Shown: in pieces, positions 52,147 through 63,300 of the stretch | How positions within the stretch are numbered: position 1 is the first letter of the stretch | Layout of the letters: each line of letters begins with the position of its first letter | Assembly (NCBI GenBank): GCA_963854835.1 | Contig: OY978525.1 | Location: forward strand, 61,666,855-61,730,854 | Direction: 5' to 3' | From: Megamerina dolium | Taxonomy: Eukaryota; Arthropoda; Insecta; Diptera; Megamerinidae | Length of the DNA stretch: 64,000 nt | Notes under the pieces: generated by a model | The model's database searches: none | What the model was told of the DNA's origin: nothing | Seen by the model: the letters and a program-made list of their open reading frames with translations, nothing else | Program-made: the position numbers and the translations under genes

Positions 52147-54735
52147 ATTTTATTTTTTTTTTTTTTTTTTTTTTTTTTTTAGCTTATTTTTTTTTTATTG
52201 AATCTTTCTTAAATACGAGAAACTAACAATAAGTATTCAAATCTTACAAACTAAATAAAACTATGTGATATCCCCTACGTTCCATCACAATTTGGTGAGT
52301 CGCGAGATGTAGCAATTTTACAGCATAGTCAGTGTGTCTTTTCTTTTTAATCGACGATGCCCCTTGCTCAGCAACAATTGCCTAGCAAGGGGATTCGGAT
52401 GATTGTGTAATTTTTGAATGTAGCTTCTGCAGTACATTGCAACTTCCTCAGAAATTGTGGATACATTTAAATCTCGATGGATGTTAACGTTCCTCATATA
52501 CCAAGGCGCGTTTACAATAATTCGCAGACACTTGGATTGTATTCGCTGCAATTTTTCGATATTAGAGGGAGATGCGGTGCCCCAAAACTGAATACCATAA
52601 GTCCAGATTGGTTTCAGGATTGCTTTATATAATAGCACTTTGTATTCAAGATTCAACTTTGATCTTTTGTGTAACAGCCACCATAACTGATTCATTTTAA
52701 GCTTGATCTGAGTTTTCTTTGCCTCTATGTGATTTTTCCATGTCAGCCTTCTGTCGAGGTGAATACCCAAGTACTTTGTTGAGGAACATTGTGGAACTGA
52801 TTGGCCATTAATTTTAAGTGGGGGACATGTATCTAGCCTTAGCGTGAAGGTTACATGTACGCTCTTTGATTCATTGACTTTTATACGCCATTTTGCTAGC
52901 CAGATTTCGAGAGAATCGACATGAGTCTGCAGGAGTTTAGTAGCTTCTATGGGGTTAGAGCGAGAGCACAATATTGCCGTATCATCAGCAAAGGTCGATA
53001 TGAATGTATAGTTATTGTTGGGCATATCTGAAGTGTATAAGACATACAGTAAGGGACCCAAAACGCTTCCTTGAGGAACGCCAGCGTGAATATCCAATGG
53101 ATTTGTTGTGTAATCCTTGTGATGTACGAGAAATTGTCTTTTCGTGAGGTAGCAACTAAGCAATGAGGAGACATTTGCAGGCAGTAATAGTTTGAGTTTT
53201 TAAATAAGGCCATCGTGCCATACTTTATCGAAAGCTTGAGTGATATCAAGAAAGACAGCTGAGCAATACTTTTTTTCTTCAAAAGTGTTCCTTGTCAGAG
53301 TTACAATGCGGTGGACTTGTTCTATTGTGCCGTGCTGTTTTCTAAATCCAAACTGATGTTGAGGAATCAGTTGGTTGAGATTAATAAATGGAGTTATATT
53401 CATGACAAGTAGCTTTTCGAATACTTTAGAAAGTAGAGGCAGGAGGCTGATAGGTCTGTACGATGCAACTTTTGTAGGGTCTTTTCCTGGTTTTGCTATC
53501 ATAATAATTTTTGAAGTTTTCCAGCATTTGGGAAAGTGTTTAATACGAAGGATAGCATTGAAAATGTGCATCAGATGAATTACTGAAGCCGGAGGTAGCT
53601 CTTTTATCATTTTACCGGTAATTTTATCTGGACCAGGTGATTTTTTTGGGTTTAAATCTTTATAAATTGCTTTGAATATGTCCTTTTTTTAATTTTGAGC
53701 GTTATTGAGCAAGGTTGAGAAGTTAATTTTGGTAATGAGGACTGTGAAGAAGGTGGATTGGGTGTAAACACACTTTTTAGGTGGTTTGCAAAAGCCAAAC
53801 CCTTCTCACAGTTGCTTCTAGCCCAATTACCGTCACTCAAACGGATGGGGGAATCAGTGAGAATTGGCCGATTTGATTTTTTTGCTGATTTCCACAAAGA
53901 GTAGTCTGACGCTTCACCAGGTGTTAATTTCGCTATGTGCTCTTCTAACTCTTTGTTGTTTTTATTTTTCAAGGCTTGCTTTAGCTTTCGAGTGCAGTGC
54001 TGTAGCTGTGTTTTCAGATTCGGTGATCTGAATTCTTGCCATTGTCTTCGGAGTCTTCTTTTCTGTCTTACTAGCAATTCAATGTCTGCTGGTGTGTATT
54101 GGCTATATTTTGATTGCTTGCATACCTTTGTGCAGGTGGCTGAGCTGAGAGCTAATGAGAGTAGCTGGTTGAATTTTTCGAGTGCTGAGTCTACATCGTG
54201 TCCATTTCTTAATACAGTACTCAGAGGAAGATGGGAATTTATATATTTCTTGAATTTTAACCAGTCTATTTTCTTTCTAACGCAATTGCCTTGGGGGCTT
54301 GGTGATTTTATAGATATTACCGTGGGTGAGTGGTCAGATGATAGATCATAATTACACTCTGTGGAGATATTTTCCATCTGCAAACCTTTGGCGACTCCAA
54401 AGTCTATGAGATCGGGTATTTTCCTCTTGTCCGTCGGCCAATATGTCGGTTGACCATTTGAAATAACATCGTAGCCATGGTTAGTGATGATTGAACATAG
54501 TCTTCTGCCTTTTGGAGTTATTAAGCGGGAGCCCCAGTGAGTGTGTTTGGCGTTGAAATCGCCAGCAACCAAGAATTTGCTACCAAGAGTTGAGAAAAAT
54601 TCTTTATATTGCTGTTCGGTAATACTGTATCTTGGGGGACAGTATATCGCAGATATTACTAGCTTAGAGATGTATTCTTCCAGACATATAGATGTTGCTT
54701 GCAAGTAGACGCTACTGAAATCTTCGAGAACATGA
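52147..54735 (-). mobile_element. Jockey-clade retrotransposon, 5'-truncated (minus copy)
   Basis: Ends in a T-rich run on plus (52147-52179), the poly-A tail of a minus-strand insertion into a gypsy integrase. The 5' side stops at about 54735 within the endonuclease. A close copy lies inverted at 59342-61645, making a large inverted repeat. Confidence 0.9.
52318..54720 (-). pseudogene. Jockey ORF2 (endonuclease-RT)
   Basis: From about 54720: QATSICLEEYISKLVISAIY, SKFLVAGDFNAKHTHWGSR, SDHSPTVISIKSP, the linker LTPGEASDYSLWKSAKKSNR, then a -1 shift in an A-run near 53687-53698. RT: KELPPASVIHLMHIFNAILR, SKIIMIAKPGKDPTKVASYR, QHQFGFRKQHGTIEQVHRIV and FLDITQAFDKVWHDGLI, with a stop at 53200-53202 where the inverted copy has Tyr. 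It continues LLSCYLTKRQFLVHHKDY, GVPQGSVLGPLLYVLYTSD, TFADDTAILCS, STKYLGIHLDRRLTWKNH, ILKPIWTYGIQFWGTASPSN and RRLKRKDTLTML*. Only the endonuclease N-terminus, one stop and one frameshift separate it from a whole ORF2. Confidence 0.92.
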
Positions 54736-54829
54736 TGAGTACTTTACATGATGAGTATTTTTATGAGTACATAAAAATTTTGTCAGGTGGTCTGGTGTTG
54801 TTTTCGCAAGGTAACGTGTCTAATTGCCT

Positions 54830-57541
54830 CAACCGGGTGAGGCCAGCGCAATCGTTGTTGAGCTCGTCTCAAGTCAACTCACTGGCTGTCATGTAGTTTG
54901 TTCTGAGCGCTATGTGATGACACCTTTATTTGTTAGTGAGGGTTATTCATGTAGCTTGCTCCGCTTACTATGTGATGGCGACTTCATTATAAATGGGGAT
55001 CCTGCACGTTGCGGCCACCGGGCAACGTCGTCCTGGCACCCGTTGAAAGACGGCTGAAATGGGTGGCGAAAAACTCAGAGGTTATGCGTTGGGTTTGTGT
55101 AAAAAAAAATAAAAAATCCATACAGTGTATAATATAAAAATGCCACGGAAATGGACTACACCTTTTGTTGATGACCCCCGCAAACGAAATAAGGACCATG
55201 ATTTACGGATATGCACCTGGAATGCCCGGTCCCTTTATATGGAGGGTGCCTCTATCCAGCTGGTTGATGTCCTCGAAAAATACAGAGCTGACATCACCGC
55301 TCTACAAAATTCTTTAACATCATCCTTATATGTGAAGAAGCTTACCACCACAAAGCGACATGGCTGTCTCCAGATCAACGTACAAGAAACCAAATTTATC
55401 TTGTGGTGATTGACTGAAGGCATATTTCCAGTGTGGTGGACGTGAAATCAATCCGTGGTGCCAACATCGACTCGGATCACTACCTTGTTGCAACTAAGGT
55501 GCGCACACGCTTATGTGTCGCAAATAACAAGAGAAGAGAACACAGAGAAAACTCGACGTCAGTAAGCCGCGATCACCAGAGACAGTAGATGCATTTGCCA
55601 CTCGACTATCGGATCTGCTTATGCAGACCACTTCCCCTCTTGTTGATACATGCGTACATATATCCCACTCCATGACTACTGCTGCCGAAGAGGTAATCGG
55701 TTATTACCGGCCTCTGAGGAATGAGTGGTATGATCAGGAGTGTCGCGACGCTACCGCAGAGAAAAACCCTGCGTGCAGGCGCAACGTGAGCTGTTAAGGA
55801 GCGGTACAGAGAGAAAAGGAGTGCATAGAGACGTCTTTCCAGGCGCAAGAAGAGAGAGTTGGAAAGACGCGAGTGTGAGGAGATAGAGATGTGTACTGAC
55901 AAGATTGAGACTCGAAAATTCTTCGAAAAAATCAAGCGCCTGAGTGGCGGTTTAAATCCCGGAGCCTCTTGTTGTCGTGATGGAAATGGGAATCTGGTTA
56001 CAGATGTCCAGAGTGTACTGAGCCTATGGAGGGAACACTTCTCCACGTTACTGAATGTCGATGCTACGAACAATTCCGCCCGCAGTGGAGGAGATTGCCC
56101 GATAACCCCAATTACAGATGATGGTATTGATGTTCCACCACCCGACTATGACGAGGTTGAAACGGCCATTTTAAGGCTGAAGAACAACAAAGCTGCAGGT
56201 GCTGATGGCCTGCCTGCCGAGTTGTTTAAGACCGGAGGCGATGTGCTGCTCACCTGCATGCACCAGCTCATAAACAGAATATGGTCGGATTAAAGCATGC
56301 CTGATGATTGGAGGCTCAATGTTCTCTGTCCTGTACATAAAAAGGATAGCCCACAATTTGCGCCAACTACCGTGGATAAGTCTCCTGAGCATCGCATGCA
56401 AGGCATTGTCGTACGTATTGTGTGAAAGATTGAAGTCCATTGGCTTCCGACCTGGTAAATCTACACTCCGGTAAGGGATTACCTCTACGCAACAATATCT
56501 GAGTTCGGTATTCCTGCAAAGCTCATTCGACTTTGTAGAATGACACTACATAACTCCCGTTGTGCAGTGAAAATTGGGAAGGACCTCCCCGCACGGTTTA
56601 ATACCGAACGGGGTTTCAGACAAGGTGATTCGTTATCGTGCGACTTCTTCAATCTTATTATGGAGAAAATAATAAGAGCTGCTGATTTACGACATAATGG
56701 CACTATCTTCAACAAAAGTGTCATGCTGTTAGCGTATGCCGACGATATTGATATAATCGGCATGAACACGCGAGCAGTCAGTGCAGCATTCTCAGAGTTA
56801 GAAAGAGAGTCGCGTCGGATGGGTCTTACGGTGAACGAGGGCAAGACGAAGTATATACTGTCAACAAACAAAGAGTCCCGCGTCTTGGACAGCACGTCAC
56901 TGTTGACAACTACGCTTTTGAAGTAGTAAGGAACTTTGTCTATCTTGGAACCAGCATTAACAGCAGAAATGACGTCAGCCTGGAGATATTGCGAAGGATC
57001 ACTCTTGCAAACAGATGCTACTTTGAGCTAAGTAAGCAATTGAGAAGTCGAGCTCTCTCTCGAAGAACTAAATCTACACTCTACAAGTCTCTCATCATGC
57101 CTGTTCTAACATATGGCGCTGAAGCCTGGACAATTTCCAACTCGAATGAGCGAATGCTTGGAGTTTTCGAGAGATTACTCAAGATTTATGGACCTATTTG
57201 CGTTGGTGGCAAGTATCGAATAAGGTACAACCATGAGCTGTACGAGCTGTATGCCGATATTGACATAGTAAAGCGCATCAAAATCCAGCGGCTGCGCTGG
57301 CTAGGTAATGTCGAGCGAATGGAAGAACACGCTCCAGCTAAGAAGGTGTAATATTCGGAACCCACTGGAGGACGACGCAGAAGAGGAAGACCTAACCTCC
57401 GGTGGAAAGACCAAGTACTGGAGAACCTGACGGCGCTTGGAATTTCTAACTGGCGCCAGCTAGCGAAGAACAGAGATGGCTGACGAAGCATATTATATTC
57501 GGCCTAAATCGATATTCGGTTGTTATGGCCACATAAGTAAG
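54830..57541 (+). pseudogene. RTE-like retrotransposon copy 3, internally deleted
   Basis: 5' leader as in copy 1 (AACCGGGTGAGGCCAGCGCA). ORF start TTPFVDDPRKRNKDHDLRIC, TWNARSLYMEGASIQLVDVL and ADITALQN, where most of the endonuclease is deleted to HKATWLSPDQRTRNQ-type sequence at 55355. RT: ERRECEEIEMCTDKIETRK, NNKAAGADGLPAELFKTGGD, a stop after MHQLINRIWSD, a deletion of the palm region near 56465, then RGFRQGDSLSCDFFNLIMEK and LLAYADDIDIIGM. The C-terminus is frameshifted (PVLTYGAEAWTISNSNERM, GGKYRIRYNHELYELYADID). The tail is ATGGCCACATAAGTAAGTAA. Confidence 0.85.
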
Positions 57542-57715
57542 TAATTAAAGAATTGTTAGTGTTTTTCTCAAAAAAGCTCAGTCCATCTGAGTACAAATAT
57601 AGTACATTCAATAAAGAGCTATTAGCCATTTATTTGACAATAAAACATTTTCAACATTGGTTAGAAGGTCAAAGTTTTACAGTATTTACAGACCACAAAC
57701 ATTACTGTAGTAAAG
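57542..57715 (+). pseudogene. Gypsy RNase H fragment
   Basis: LVFFSKKLSPSEYKYSTFNK, ELLAIYLTIKHFQHWLEGQS and FTVFTDHK are an RNase H block of the CsRn1-like family (compare inverted remnants at 45000-45130), in opposite orientation to the other gypsy pieces nearby. Confidence 0.8.
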
Positions 57716-58316
57716 CGAAAAAGAAGTCCACAAAATTCAAAACAAATGAATTCAACAAAAATTCAAAAGCAGAACACTGTCCCTATTAGTTCGGAAAATA
57801 GATACGCTTTGACGTGATGAAAATATTATCTCCAAGAAAAATTTCAAACCCCCACCCATTTTCTTAAGAGAACGCAACTCAGATAAGTTGATTTCTAGAA
57901 ATACAAGTCTTATAGGACCAAAGAATTTCCACGTTGTTCCTATTCGCAAAGGCCAAATTGAGGAAACGAAAGTGCAAATCTACAGCGAAACTCATTATCG
58001 CAAAGTAATTGCGGAATTTGATGCTGTAAAAAAGAATTACTACACATATCAGCTAAAAAGTAGTAAGGGCTTAATCGTTGTATTCAAAGGCGTCGAACCC
58101 AATGTTGATATTAACGAAATCAAACTTGCCCTTCAAGAAGAAGGATTTCAAGCCAAAACAGTATTCAACATTCTCAACAAGAGCAATATACCTCAACCGT
58201 TATATCGTATTGAGCTTCAGCCTGAAACAAAACCCCTAAAAAAATGTGAAGTACACCCCATATATAAAATTCGATATTTATTGCATCGCAAAATCACAAT
58301 CGAAGAACCCCATAAT

Positions 58317-58365
58317 AGAACTGGACCTCCTCAGTGCAGTAACTGCACTGAGGAGGTCCAGTTCT
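58317..58365. repeat. 49-bp foldback, 23-bp perfect arms
   Basis: AGAACTGGACCTCCTCAGTG then CAG, loop TAA, then the exact reverse complement. The left arm is Jockey ORF1 coding sequence; the right arm is a snap-back copy of it. Confidence 0.93.
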
Positions 58366-58402
58366 ATATATATATATCCATATATACTATATATATATAT
58401 AT

Positions 58403-58471
<69 letters not shown>
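58366..58471. repeat. (TA)n microsatellite at SINE 3' end
   Basis: TA dinucleotides with CCATATATACTATATA and ATGGACATATA breaks, running straight into the SINE at GTGGCACTTA. Confidence 0.95.
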
Positions 58472-58473
<2 letters not shown>

Positions 58474-58815
58474 GCACTTAAAGCCCCAAAGGGCTCATTG
58501 GCCGAGCTTCTCTTCCATTACTGTTGTGCGTCTTAAATTTGGACAGTATTAGAAGGGACCTACTTATTTTAGCCGGTTCCGAACGGCAGAATACTTGTGA
58601 CATCACTTTTTCTGAGCTTTGTCACAGAGTTCTTTAAGAAGATTTTTCATGGCAAGTTGTTACTGTCGGAAGAATTGCCAATTGCTTGCTGACAGGTGGG
58701 TACCATTCGAAAGAAAAATCTTATCGATATTAAATTTGTTACGCATCAGCCGGGGATTGAACCACGACCTACAGATCAGAAGGCGAACACACTAACCACT
58801 GAGCTACGGCACCCA
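58472..58815 (-). repeat. tRNA-derived SINE, best full-length copy
   Basis: The minus strand begins GGGTGCCGTAGCTCAGTGG, a tRNA-like head. An A box-like TAGCTCAGTGGTTAGTGTG lies at 58788-58806 and a B box-like GGTCGTGGTTCAATCCCCGG at 58750-58769, spaced as in RNA polymerase III promoters. A unique body of about 270 bp follows (CCGGCTGATGCGTAACAAAT, ACTGTCCAAATTTAAGACGC) and a 3' end GGGGCTTTAAGTGCCAC into (TA)n. It interrupts Jockey ORF1 between codons for Cys and Tyr. Confidence 0.9.
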
Positions 58816-59345
58816 CTATGAATATGGACATACTAAGACATATTGTACCCTGCCAGCTGTTTGTGTGATTTGAGGAGATCTCCATAAATCAAACATATGC
58901 TCAAAATCTAAAGGCGATGCTTGCATGAAAAAATGCAGCAATTGTGGAGGTAATCACACCGCAAATTATAGAGGTTGCCCAGTATATACAACCATAAAGC
59001 TAAATTTCTCCGCTAGCAATCAACCTCTAAAACCAGTTGAGCAAACTCAGAGAGCCAACTCAAGTAAGAGACAAAATATTGATGCAACACAATTCTTATC
59101 TGCAATCCCAAACAAGAATCAAACCAATTCATACGCTAGTGTGTTAAAACAAAACGCACACCAACAAAGCAATGTAAATAATGAGCAGAAACACTCACTG
59201 CCCACCCAACAGCCAAGTACCCTTGAACATTTGCTCAAACATTAATTCAGAATATGAACCAATTCATGAACTCAATGCAAACAATGATGCAAGAAATGAT
59301 GAAAAATCAATCGATGTTACTCCAAACATTGCTATCCAGACCATT

Positions 59346-61506
59346 GCTTGCGTCTACTTGCAAGCAACATCTATATGTCTGGAAGAATACATCTCTAAGC
59401 TAGTAATATCTGCGATATACTGTCCCCCAAGATACAGTATTACCGAACAGCAATATAAATAATTTTTCTCAACTCTTGGTAGCAAATTCTTGGTTGCTGG
59501 CGATTTCAACGCCAAACACACTCACTGGGGCTCCCGCTTAATAACTCCAAAAGGCAGAAGACTATGCTCAATCATCACTAACCACGGCTACGATGTTATT
59601 TCAAATGGTCAACCGACATATTGGCCGACGGACAAGAGGAAAATACCCGATCTTATAGACTTTGGAGTCGCCAAAGGTTTGCAGATGGAAAATATCTCCA
59701 CAGAGTGTAATTATGATCTATCATCTGACCACTCACCCACGGTAATATCTATAAAATTACCAAGCCCCCAAGGCAATTGCGTTAGAAAGAAAATAGACTG
59801 GTTGAAATTTAAGAAATATATAAATTCCCATCTTCCTCTAAGTACTGTTAAGAAATGGACACGATGTAGACTCAGCACTCGAAAAATTCAACCAGCTGCT
59901 CTCATTAGCTCTCAGCTCAGCCACCTGCACAAAGGTATGCAAGCAATCAAACTATAGCCCATACACACCAGCCGATATTGAATTGCTAGTAAGACAGAAA
60001 AGAAGACTCCGAAGACAATGGGAAGAATTCAGATCACCGAATCTGAAAACACAGCTACAGCACTGTACTCGAAAGTTAAAGCAAGCCTTAAAAAATAAAA
60101 ATAACAAAGAGTTAGAAGAGCACATAGCCAAATTAACACCTGGTGAAGCGTCAGACTACTCTTTGTGGAAATCAGCAAAAAACTCACATCGGCCAATTCT
60201 CACTGATTCCCCCATCCATTTGAGTGACGGTAATTGGGCTAGAAGCAACTGTGAGAAGGGTTTGGCTTTTGCAAACCACCTAAAAAGTGTGTTTACACCC
60301 AATCCACCCTCTTCACAGTCCTCATTACCAAAATTAACTTCTCAACCTTGCTCAATAACGCTCAAAATTAAAAAAAGGACATATTCAAAGCAATTTATAA
60401 AGATTTAAACCCAAAAAAATCACCTGGTCCAGATAAAATTACCGGTAAAATGATAAAAGAGCTACCTCCGGCTTCAGTAATTCATCTCATGCACATTTTC
60501 AATGCTATCCTTCGTATTAAACACTATCCCAAATGCTGGAAAACTTCAAAAATTATTATGATAGCAAAACCAGCTTGATATCACTCAAGCTTTCGATAAA
60601 GTATGGCATGATGGCCTTATTTACAAACTCAAACTATTACTGCCTGCAAATATCTCCTCATTGCTCAGTAGCTACCTCACGAAAAGACAATTTCTCGTAC
60701 ATCACAAGGATTACACCACAAATCCATTGGATATTCACGCTGGCGTTCCTCAAGGAAGCGTTTTGGGCGCCTTACTGTATCTCTTATTCACTTCAGATAT
60801 GCCCAACAATAACTATACATTCATATCGACCTTTGCTGATGATACGGCAATATTATGCTCTCGCTCTAACCCCATAGAAGCTACTAAACTCCTGCAGACT
60901 CATGTCGATTCTCTCGAAATCTGGCTAGCTAAATGGCATATAAAAGTCAATGAATCAAAGAGCGTACATGTAACCTTCACGCTAAGGCTAGATACATGTC
61001 CCCCACTTAAAATAAATGGCCAATCAGTTCCACAATGTTCCTCAACAAAGTACTTGGGTATTCACCTCGACAGAAGGCTGACCTGGAAAAATCACATAGA
61101 GGCAAAGAAAACTCAGATCAAGTTAAAAATTAATCAGTTATGGTGGCTGTTACACAAAAGATCAGAGTTGAATCTCGAATACAAAATGCTATTATATAAA
61201 GCAATCCTGAAGCCAATTTGGACTTATGGTATTCAGTTTTGGGGCACCGCATCTCCCTCTAATATCGAAAAATTGCAGCGAATACAATCCAAGTGTTTGC
61301 GAATTATTGTAAACGTGCCTTGGTATATGAGGAACATTAACATCCATCGAGATTTAAATGTACCCACAATTTCTGAGGAAGTTGCAATGTCCTGCAGAAG
61401 CTACATTCAAAAATTACACAATCATCCGAATCCCCTTGCTAGGCAATTGTTGCTGAGCACGGGGCATCGTCGATTAAAAAGAAAAGACACACTGAATATG
61501 CTGTGA
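59346..61506 (+). pseudogene. Jockey ORF2 (endonuclease-RT), two deletions
   Basis: Begins mid-endonuclease (VYLQATSICLEEYISKLVIS), then TAA at 59460-59462 in place of Glu (QQYK*FF), GDFNAKHTHWGSR and SDHSPTVISIKLP, a shift near 59850, and the linker (RRQWEEFRSPNLKTQLQHC, LTPGEASDYSLWKSAKNSHR). The A-run frameshift is near 60370. After SKIIMIAKP about 250 bp of RT fingers and palm are deleted, joining to DITQAFDKVWHDGLIYKLK. From 60661 the RT is open: SSYLTKRQFLVHHKDY, GVPQGSVLGALLYLLFTSD, TFADDTAILCS, KYLGIHLDRRLTWKNH, IWTYGIQFWGTASPSN, ending at 61506. Compared with the inverted copy, Tyr is kept where that copy has a stop. Confidence 0.92.
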
Positions 61507-61654
61507 AATTGCTATACCTCGCGACTCAACAAATTGTGATGGAACGTTGGGAATATCACATAATTTTATTTGGTTTGTAAGATTTGATTACTTATTGTTA
61601 GTTTCTAAGTAATTTTAGAAAGATCCAATAAAAAAGCTTGTTAAAAAAAAATGT

Positions 61655-63105
61655 TGCATATGTTCTGATTTATTTTTACTTGCGATTAAAATGTCATCTA
61701 AATATGCGAATGTGAAATCAAAATTTTGTGTAACTTCATTCAATTACGTAAACCAAAAGGCATTCTTGTAAATTCGAACATTCCAAAAGGGGTTTTAATA
61801 GAAGTCTTATGTACGTCTTCTTTTGCAAGCAGATTCCGGTTGCAGAAGAAGACGTACATAAGACTTCTATTACAACCCCTTTTGGAATGTTCGAAGTTAA
61901 GCTTGTACTAGATCAATTTTGGAAAATATTTGTTTATCTTGAAAATCTATATGTAAATCATGAATATGTGGTAATGGATATTGGTCTGGTATTGTGATTA
62001 ATTTCAATCTCCTATAATCTCCGCAGGGTCTCCAGTCATTTGATTCTTTCTTTGGTACCAAGTGCAATGGAGATGACGCTTGAGATTTGGATGGACGACA
62101 AATGCCTGTTCTACCTAACATTTCGAATTCTGATTTAGCAATTTTATATTTAATAGGATCGAGACGTTTTGGTCTGCAGAATGGAAGAGGCCCCTCTATT
62201 AAATTTGGAAATATCTTTAAAAGTTCTGTGTATTTGTTATCTACCCAAAACATTTTAGGTGATGGAATATTGCAATAACGTTTATGTTTAATATCTATCC
62301 GTATTTTTCTAGAAAATCAGCACCAATTATAGGTTTTGCTATATCATGGATAAGAAATGTGAAAGGAAATACTCTTCGTAACCCTAAATTTATATTTATA
62401 ATTTTTTTGCCGTAAGTCGTAATGTGTGTTCCGTTTGTTGCAGTTAAAATAATATCTGATGATCTCTTATAGCTTTTGAATTTTGATGCTGGTAGAACTG
62501 AAATTTCAGCTCCACTATCTATCAAAAAGGTTCCAAGTCGTGAGATCCAATTTCGTAAGAGTGATCTTTCCCGTCTTCTTGAATTCCTTCGTCTATTAAA
62601 TGAATTTTTAGAATTTCGATTACGGTAATTCATTTGTTCTTTAAGTTCACAAATGTTCAATTGTATTTTCTGGAATTGTTCACATATAGTTGAAGAAACT
62701 TTCGTTAGATTTTCAACTACTTTTTCCAGATTATTTGTATAGTTGAAGGTATTTTCGTTATTTTTAATAGAAAATACCTCGCGTCCACATGTTGCTTCCC
62801 AAATAGTATTTGCTAGAAGTAAGTTCGATATAATTTCCTGTGGTAATGCAGTTATGACATAATCGTATTTTGTAATGTTACGAGTTATTTTTTTTGTTGA
62901 GAACTGTGTCTCTACATGGATGAACCATGCTTCTTGGCAATTTGGCAAAATTGTGGTAACTTCACTAAAGTTGCCTCAATTTCTGGTCTATCACTAAATG
63001 GATTGGGTAAGTTTATAATGTTTGCCTCTGGTCCCATATCTATAAGTGGTCTAATGCTAGAATCACCAACACCAGTATTTGTTGGTGAACGTAACATTTT
63101 ATAAC
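61655..63105 (-). pseudogene. CsRn1-like Ty3/gypsy copy 2: gag, protease, RT start
   Basis: The minus strand from about 63097 (MLRSPTNTGVGDSSIRPLID type start) gives gag (EAWFIHVETQFSTKKITRNI, YDYVITALPQEIISNLL, VENLTKVSSTICEQFQKIQL). Then SRRRERSLLRNWIS is joined directly to GTFLIDSGAEISVLPASKF, so the zinc motif is deleted but the protease DSGA is intact, unlike copy 1. It continues IININLGLRRVFPFTFLIHD and IIGADFLEKYG. After a frame break at 62253-61897 come PFCRPKRLDPIKYKIAKSEF, RTGICRPSKSQASSPLHLVP, WRPCGDYRRLKLITIPDQYP and FSKIDLVQA. The same RT inverted duplication as copy 1 (61775-61893) follows. It is cut at 61655 by Jockey. Confidence 0.87.
61775..61893. repeat. Inverted duplication inside RT (second copy)
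   Basis: Same position, arms and peptide as 45429-45547, with only a few base differences, showing the rearrangement predates the split of the two gypsy copies. Confidence 0.92.
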
Positions 63106-63169
63106 AAGATAATATAAATTAATGAATAAAAGTTGACAGAATTAACAAGAAACTGGTTGTGATTGAGTG

Positions 63170-63300
<131 letters not shown>

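Larger units (their letters stand above)
57740..59345 (+). pseudogene. Jockey ORF1 (RNA-binding, CCHC knuckles), split by a SINE
   Basis: ORF1 pieces: NTVPISSENRYALT, NFKPPPIF region, SLIGPKNFHVVPIRKGQIEE, then the PRE domain ([59 protein letters not shown]). The first zinc knuckle is cut after PPQCSNC (58345) by a foldback, (TA)n and a SINE. It resumes at 58816 with YEYGHTKTYCTLPAVCVI, a TGA in place of Cys, GDLHKSNIC and KKCSNCGGNHTANYRGCPVY. A Gln/Asn-rich tail and a Met-rich coil (QNMNQFMNSMQTMMQEMMKN) end it before the deletion into ORF2. Confidence 0.87.
57716..61645 (+). mobile_element. Jockey-clade retrotransposon (plus copy), ORF1 plus deleted ORF2
   Basis: The longest Jockey copy: ORF1 from about 57740, an internal deletion fusing ORF1 to mid-endonuclease at 59345, ORF2 to 61504, and a 3' UTR with AATAAA at 61626-61631 and a short A-tail to 61645. 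It is inserted in a minus-strand gypsy RT (resuming at 61655). It carries a nested SINE with microsatellite. Confidence 0.88.
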
